Shown here piece after piece: positions 5,615 through 5,705 of a DNA stretch of 5,705 nt (positions are counted from its first letter, which is position 1; the number at the start of each line of letters is the position of its first letter). This DNA comes from an uncultured Lachnospiraceae bacterium (GTDB taxonomy: Bacteria; Bacillota; Clostridia; Lachnospirales; Lachnospiraceae): assembly GCA_902783395.1 (NCBI GenBank), contig CACZRA010000284.1, forward strand, positions 1-5,705, in the 5' to 3' direction. Both the position numbers and the translations under genes were made by a program. The notes beneath the pieces were generated by a model, which was not told the origin of the DNA, ran no database searches, and saw only the letters and a program-made list of their open reading frames with translations.

Positions 5615-5705
5615 GAAGATATATTGTTTTTTTCGGTATAATGACAGCGGTCACAGCTGTCCTGATATGGATGAATATCATGACGGGAAGTCAGGAAGTG
5701 CCGGC
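5611..5705 (+). CDS. FecCD/BtuC-family ABC permease, N-terminal fragment (3' partial)
   Basis: The ATG at 5611 overlaps the stop of the binding-protein gene in an ATGA, giving a 4-nt overlap and likely translational coupling. Only 31 codons are in the window: a short basic start (MRRYIVFF), a first transmembrane helix (about 5-22), then NIMTGSQEVP. The last stretch matches the N-terminal pattern of FecCD permeases, where the first helix is followed by an N-I-x-x-G-S-x-x-I/V-P-like sequence. Together with the preceding binding-protein gene this points to the membrane subunit of the same importer. An ATPase gene would be expected further downstream, outside the window. Confidence 0.75.
   Translation, partial: MRRYIVFFGIMTAVTAVLIWMNIMTGSQEVP

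Overview
The window looks like chromosomal DNA from a Gram-positive member of the Clostridia, most likely Lachnospiraceae. This is inferred from strong AGGAGG-type ribosome binding sites, lipobox-type lipoproteins, the protein style of every gene, and a cobalamin riboswitch with a transcription terminator as its switch. No taxonomic marker gene is present, so the family-level call is tentative. All real genes are on the + strand. The minus-strand reading frames are shadows.

Region 1 (1-1206) is the 3' part of a membrane sensor gene: an extracytoplasmic region, a transmembrane helix and a HAMP-type linker. Instead of an output domain it ends in a tail built from a 48-bp (16-residue) acidic/lysine repeat. 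The fourth repeat unit is 47 bp, one C short, which throws the reading frame out of the acidic phase into an arginine/lysine-rich phase. In the original phase the protein would stop at 1167-1169.

Region 2 (1182-2024) starts with a promoter (extended -10 TGCTATAAT) next to an inverted repeat. It drives two small membrane protein genes, 1295-1693 and 1707-2024, with strong ribosome binding sites. Their function is unknown. The first carries a histidine-rich FEHLWHGE motif.

Region 3 (2025-2466) is a long leader holding a cobalamin riboswitch aptamer (2069-2257), a possible alternative hairpin, and a near-perfect intrinsic terminator (2346-2376). It should shut down the genes that follow when cobalamin is plentiful.

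Region 4 (2467-5705) is a tightly coupled operon: an exported lipoprotein version of the class II cobaltochelatase CbiK, a BtuF/FepB-like substrate-binding lipoprotein (8-nt overlap), and the start of a FecCD/BtuC-type permease (4-nt ATGA overlap). The chelatase has a C-terminal beta-rich domain that resembles the N-terminal domain of the binding protein, both reminiscent of NEAT-type domains. The arrangement suggests a surface system that captures a corrinoid, tetrapyrrole or cobalt and passes it to an ABC importer under B12 control. The chelatase is on the outside of the cell, where classical cobalt insertion into sirohydrochlorin would make little sense. This is the most interesting biology in the window.
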